A stretch of DNA of 64,000 bases from Calvatia gigantea. Taxonomy: Eukaryota; Basidiomycota; Agaricomycetes; Agaricales; Lycoperdaceae. Position 1 is the stretch's first letter; the number at the start of each line of letters is the position of its first letter. The notes under the pieces are model-generated. The model did not search any database. It saw only the letters and a list, made by a program, of their open reading frames with translations, and was not told the DNA's origin. The DNA lies in NCBI GenBank assembly GCA_025093985.1, contig JACAAK010000010.1, forward strand, positions 831,501 to 895,500, in the 5' to 3' direction. Shown here piece after piece: positions 61,196 to 64,000 of this stretch. A program made the translations under genes and the position numbers.

Positions 61196-61652
61196 ATGTT
61201 TGATTTTTTAGGTCACAAGGACACAGGCAAAAGCTCCGCTAGTCGGTTGGATTTTCACCTCCACCTTCCTTCCCATTTTACGATACCAATTCTGTCCCCT
61301 TGGACCTCTGTTGTACGTTTAACTACCTCAATCATCACGGTTCCTCTTGTAATATCTAATGTAGGTCGAAAATCAAACGTCAACTATCACCAATGCTTCA
61401 ACATCCAACTTCTCGAAATATCTAATCACCTCACTGCTCGTCTGTACTGCCGTTTCCGTCATTGTTTTTTCGAACACCCGTCTCGACCCAAACAACCATG
61501 ACAAGTTTCCACAACAACAGGTAACAGGACGCATAAATCGCATTTGGTGGCTCCTCACACACCCTGGCCTTTTCTCGCCATTCACTTTCTGGCGACTAGC
61601 GTGGAATCTGGGTTACACGACGTTGGGCATGATGGGATTCGCTCCTCGCTGA
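61196..61652 (+). CDS. Hypothetical single-pass membrane protein
   Basis: Two exons, 61196-61312 and 61365-61652 (intron 52 bp), 405 nt, 134 residues. The first exon reads MFDFLGHKDTGKSSASRLDF. The second contains an N-glycosylation-rich segment, a helix YLITSLLVCTAVSVIVF, and a conserved-looking end TFWRLAWNLGYTTLGMMGFA. An upstream in-frame ATG at 61111 overlaps the previous gene and is less likely. Function unknown; exon-intron structure is the main support. Confidence 0.45.
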
Positions 61653-62320
61653 CACTACAAGCTCCAACCTCCGAGTAGTCACTCACTGCGGGGGTCTCTT
61701 CTGCTCGAAGGAGTTGTCAGCAGGCGTACCCCACATCAAGGGTCTGGGCGGTTCTCGTGCTCCCGGCTTGCTCCTTCCAGCCCCTTCCCCTGTACCCGCA
61801 GTAAGGGCCATGAACAGCGGACTTAGGGTATGATAACCACGCGGAGCCAGAAGCTTATGGGTGGGTGCAAACGTATCACAGATGTTGTAGGCTTCCCGTA
61901 GTATTTATTCCAGACCTGAAGGAAAGCACTGTTGGAGCCTCGAATAGTAGCTCTGCACGACAGCCGGTAGTTTCCCCAGTACTTTTCAAACCCCAAATCT
62001 CTCGTATTGCTACTGGCTTGATTTGGGTGCCTACGTATGTAGTTACTTCCCGCCGCATTCAGGTTGTTTTGCTAGCAATGGGTGTTCATGAATTTTTGAA
62101 CTCCTGGCGTTCATGACTTGGCTCTCAGGGGTAATCAAACACACAATTAAACAAGGCCACATGGACATGTCAAGAAGCCATGTGGGAATTCTGCGACGTG
62201 GAGAACGTGATTCCAAAAATATGCAACGGGTTGGATCAACAACTTACTGAGTCTGGGTTAAACTTGGTCGTCCATCCCCCACTTTCATTGTTACCTCCAA
62301 GTTCACAAAAGGTTGTAATT
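61653..62320. other. Intergenic, no gene seen
   Basis: Between two small plus-strand genes. The open frames at 61,865-62,116 show no domain. Confidence 0.45.
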
Positions 62321-63010
62321 ATGTCCGCTCCTCGTCACCCATTGTAAGTCCTCGCAAATGTATCCTCTTCTGACAACGTTTTGACTGTTACCCCCAAACT
62401 CATAACTTAGGTCCGTTATCTTTCTCCTGCACTATTGCACTGGAGATCCCGGTTGCATTCCAGGGCGTATGGGCGCCCACAACTCTGCCGTTCTTACAGA
62501 TGAATAACACAACGATCGTCATGCTCAAGGTAATTCTCTGTCTCCCCGTACCACTCCCACGAACTGACCATTAGTTTCGATCCGATCTCGCGACGAATTG
62601 ATGTAGCTCTTCGCCGCCCTTTCACTCTCGACGTGCTTGGTCTCACTCCTATGTTTCCCCCTACCCGATTTCCTGCCAGGCAAACGCGCTCTGGCAATGG
62701 GTCTTTGCGTGTATCACAGTGTTGCATCGACTGTGCTTTTCCAGGCACCCAGATTCATCCCCCACTCTTTCGGAGCTTTGGCTGAACAGTTGAGTGTGCC
62801 TTTCTTTTTTGCTGTGTGTGTAATTGGAATGCCTTTACACATCACGCTCTATCGCCTTGTACCCGTCCAAGCGGCTTACACCTCATTTCTAGGTATAAAC
62901 TCACGCCCGAAATCCTCTGGGGCATCCTTCATGGCTTTATTGGGCTCGGGATGGTTGCGTGGTGGCAAGCAACTGTTCACCTTGCCGCTAGTGGCTCGCG
63001 CTGTAAATAA
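62321..63010 (+). CDS. Four-helix membrane protein, conserved hypothetical
   Basis: Likely exons 62321-62343 (MSAPRHP), 62411-62529, 62607-62788 and 62893-63010. The last three are mutually in phase and encode ALEIPVAFQGVWAPTTLPF, LFAALSLSTCLVSLLCFPLP, YHSVASTVLFQAPRFIPHSF and KLTPEILWGILHGFIGLGMV...WWQATVHLA, i.e. about four membrane segments of a protein type common in Agaricomycetes and not characterised. The first exon as drawn is one base out of phase with the second, so either the start exon is different or there is a one-base indel. About 146 residues if intact. Confidence 0.55.
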
Positions 63011-63401
63011 GAGCTCTTAAGCGCACGCCCATTACCAGCTCTTCTGATGAGATCCTCTGCCACACGGCAGAGCGCTCCTCTACATCCGAAGCACTAGGCG
63101 CGCAGTTTGTGATTATTCTGTATTTGCTTGTTTGTATTCCATAATGGCAATTAATTGAAGGAAGCTTTTTACTTGCCACGCCGGTGGGATTGCAGTACCG
63201 CGGGCATATTCTTGAAACGACTTGTGAATAAGTGTCAGGCGTCCTGACCAGAGTAGAATGAAATTATATAATGAGGGTGGCAGAAGTACTTAATGAAAAG
63301 CTCCTGACTACGACTAGCAAGTGTTTTACACTCATGGAAATGAATGCCCTGAGATTCCTGTGGGATGAACAGCCAAAAGAAAAAGATGGACAACCAGGCT
63401 C
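63011..63401. other. Intergenic, no gene seen
   Basis: 3' flank of the membrane-protein gene and the left flank of the transposase relic. Confidence 0.4.
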
Positions 63402-63660
63402 GTGATTCCTCTATATTCCCAAGCCTCGTCTGACAAGTTTGAACGTGTTTTCAGTCAAAACAAGCTTATCCTTGACCATATTTGCAATCTGCTTGGTACC
63501 CAATCAACGCATGCTCTCATGCGTCTTGGAGAGTGGAGTCTCTTCGGTCTTGTTAAGGACAATAATGTTTCGGGTGTTACAAAAATTATTGAAGAGGTTG
63601 AGGGTGATGAGGATGGAACTCGAGGACGACTGGGACAGAATTCACTTGGGCTAGAGTGCT
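63402..63660 (+). pseudogene. hAT transposase C-terminal (dimerisation) domain relic
   Basis: The plus strand reads ASSDKFERVFSQNKLIL, then LLGTQSTHALMRLGEWSLFG and VKDNNVSGVTKI, followed by an acidic stretch (EEVEGDEDG). This is the order of the hAT dimerisation region (VERVFS....L...R..L....T..L..L..W). Key arginines are replaced by residues reached through C-to-T/G-to-A changes (for example RG to QN). No upstream transposase core is in the window. It could belong to the same superfamily as the element at 38,074-39,166. Confidence 0.6.
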
Positions 63661-64000
63661 TAAATTTGTTGATTTCCATGAAATTTCTTGGCCCCGTTTT
63701 GCGCACCCGCAAGCCCAACCCGCACGGGTTTTTGTACCTGTGGGTACTTACGGGACCCGCACTGTTACCCGTGAAACCCCTGATCTGCAAGCGTAAGTAC
63801 AGGTTTCGGCGGGTAAGGGTACGGGTCCACCTGGAGTTACCCAGGGTTACCTGTGCCATTCACTACCGTGCCGATTCTGAAAGATGGAAGGGTCCTATCC
63901 TACGAAGTGAGTGCAACTAAAACTGAAGTAATCGAGAAGTAAGATGAAATCGGCAGGTGGAGAGTGGCCCGTCTGATGGTTCCACCATGTGTGTCAATGC
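63661..64000. other. No gene recognised; runs of ACCCG/CGGGT
   Basis: 63,700-63,855 has many ACCCGC/GGGTA-type words in both orientations (short imperfect repeats), flanking the transposase relic. This could be the subterminal repeat region of a transposon. Confidence 0.35.

Overview
The window is nuclear DNA of a filamentous fungus, most likely an Agaricomycete (mushroom-forming Basidiomycota). Genes are split by many 46-120 bp introns with GT(A/G)NGT donors and CTAAC-like branch points, and the recognisable proteins (large F-box-like families, multi-pass orphan membrane proteins, an Egh16/Gas1-like secreted protein, class 3 lipase, D-xylose reductase, GFAT, mitochondrial MRPS29) fit that group. 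Names were assigned by reading translations and motifs; no database search was possible.

Layout. 1-5,417 (-): 5' part of a large multi-exon gene, tentatively TSC2/tuberin-like, running off the left edge. 6,502-7,912 (+): secreted beta-carbonic anhydrase. 8,000-18,200: a repeat- and relic-rich island. It holds an ankyrin exon array, two copies of a repeat of about 0.95-1.27 kb, and a duplicated block with a dead orphan membrane-protein gene (-) and a dead MATE transporter gene (+). A 2.9 kb part of this island contains no CpG at all. 20,558-33,094: a cluster of one orphan membrane-protein family, with one intact 14-exon gene, one frame-damaged gene and one truncated copy made by a 4.64 kb tandem duplication. 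35,400-42,253: intact MRPS29 followed by a series of decayed MRPS29-tail/eIF2-alpha pieces, with a 1.09 kb hAT-like inverted-repeat element inserted in an F-box-like relic between them. 43,474-47,737: two clean metabolic genes, D-xylose reductase (+) and GFAT (-), convergent. 48,917-50,610 (-): Egh16-like secreted protein with a low-complexity tail. 54,500-63,010: accessory genes (F-box-like, ET79/aegerolysin-like, class 3 lipase, three small membrane proteins), several with single-base frame breaks. 63,402-63,660: hAT transposase relic.

A clear contrast runs through the window. Carbonic anhydrase, MRPS29, xylose reductase, GFAT and one orphan membrane-protein gene assemble into exact open frames (coding sums divisible by three). 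Most accessory genes carry one or more single-base shifts or C-to-T nonsense changes. This looks like conserved genes separated by decaying, duplication-prone accessory DNA. Local consensus errors in the assembly cannot be ruled out for individual indels. The genes do not form an operon or an obvious biosynthetic cluster.
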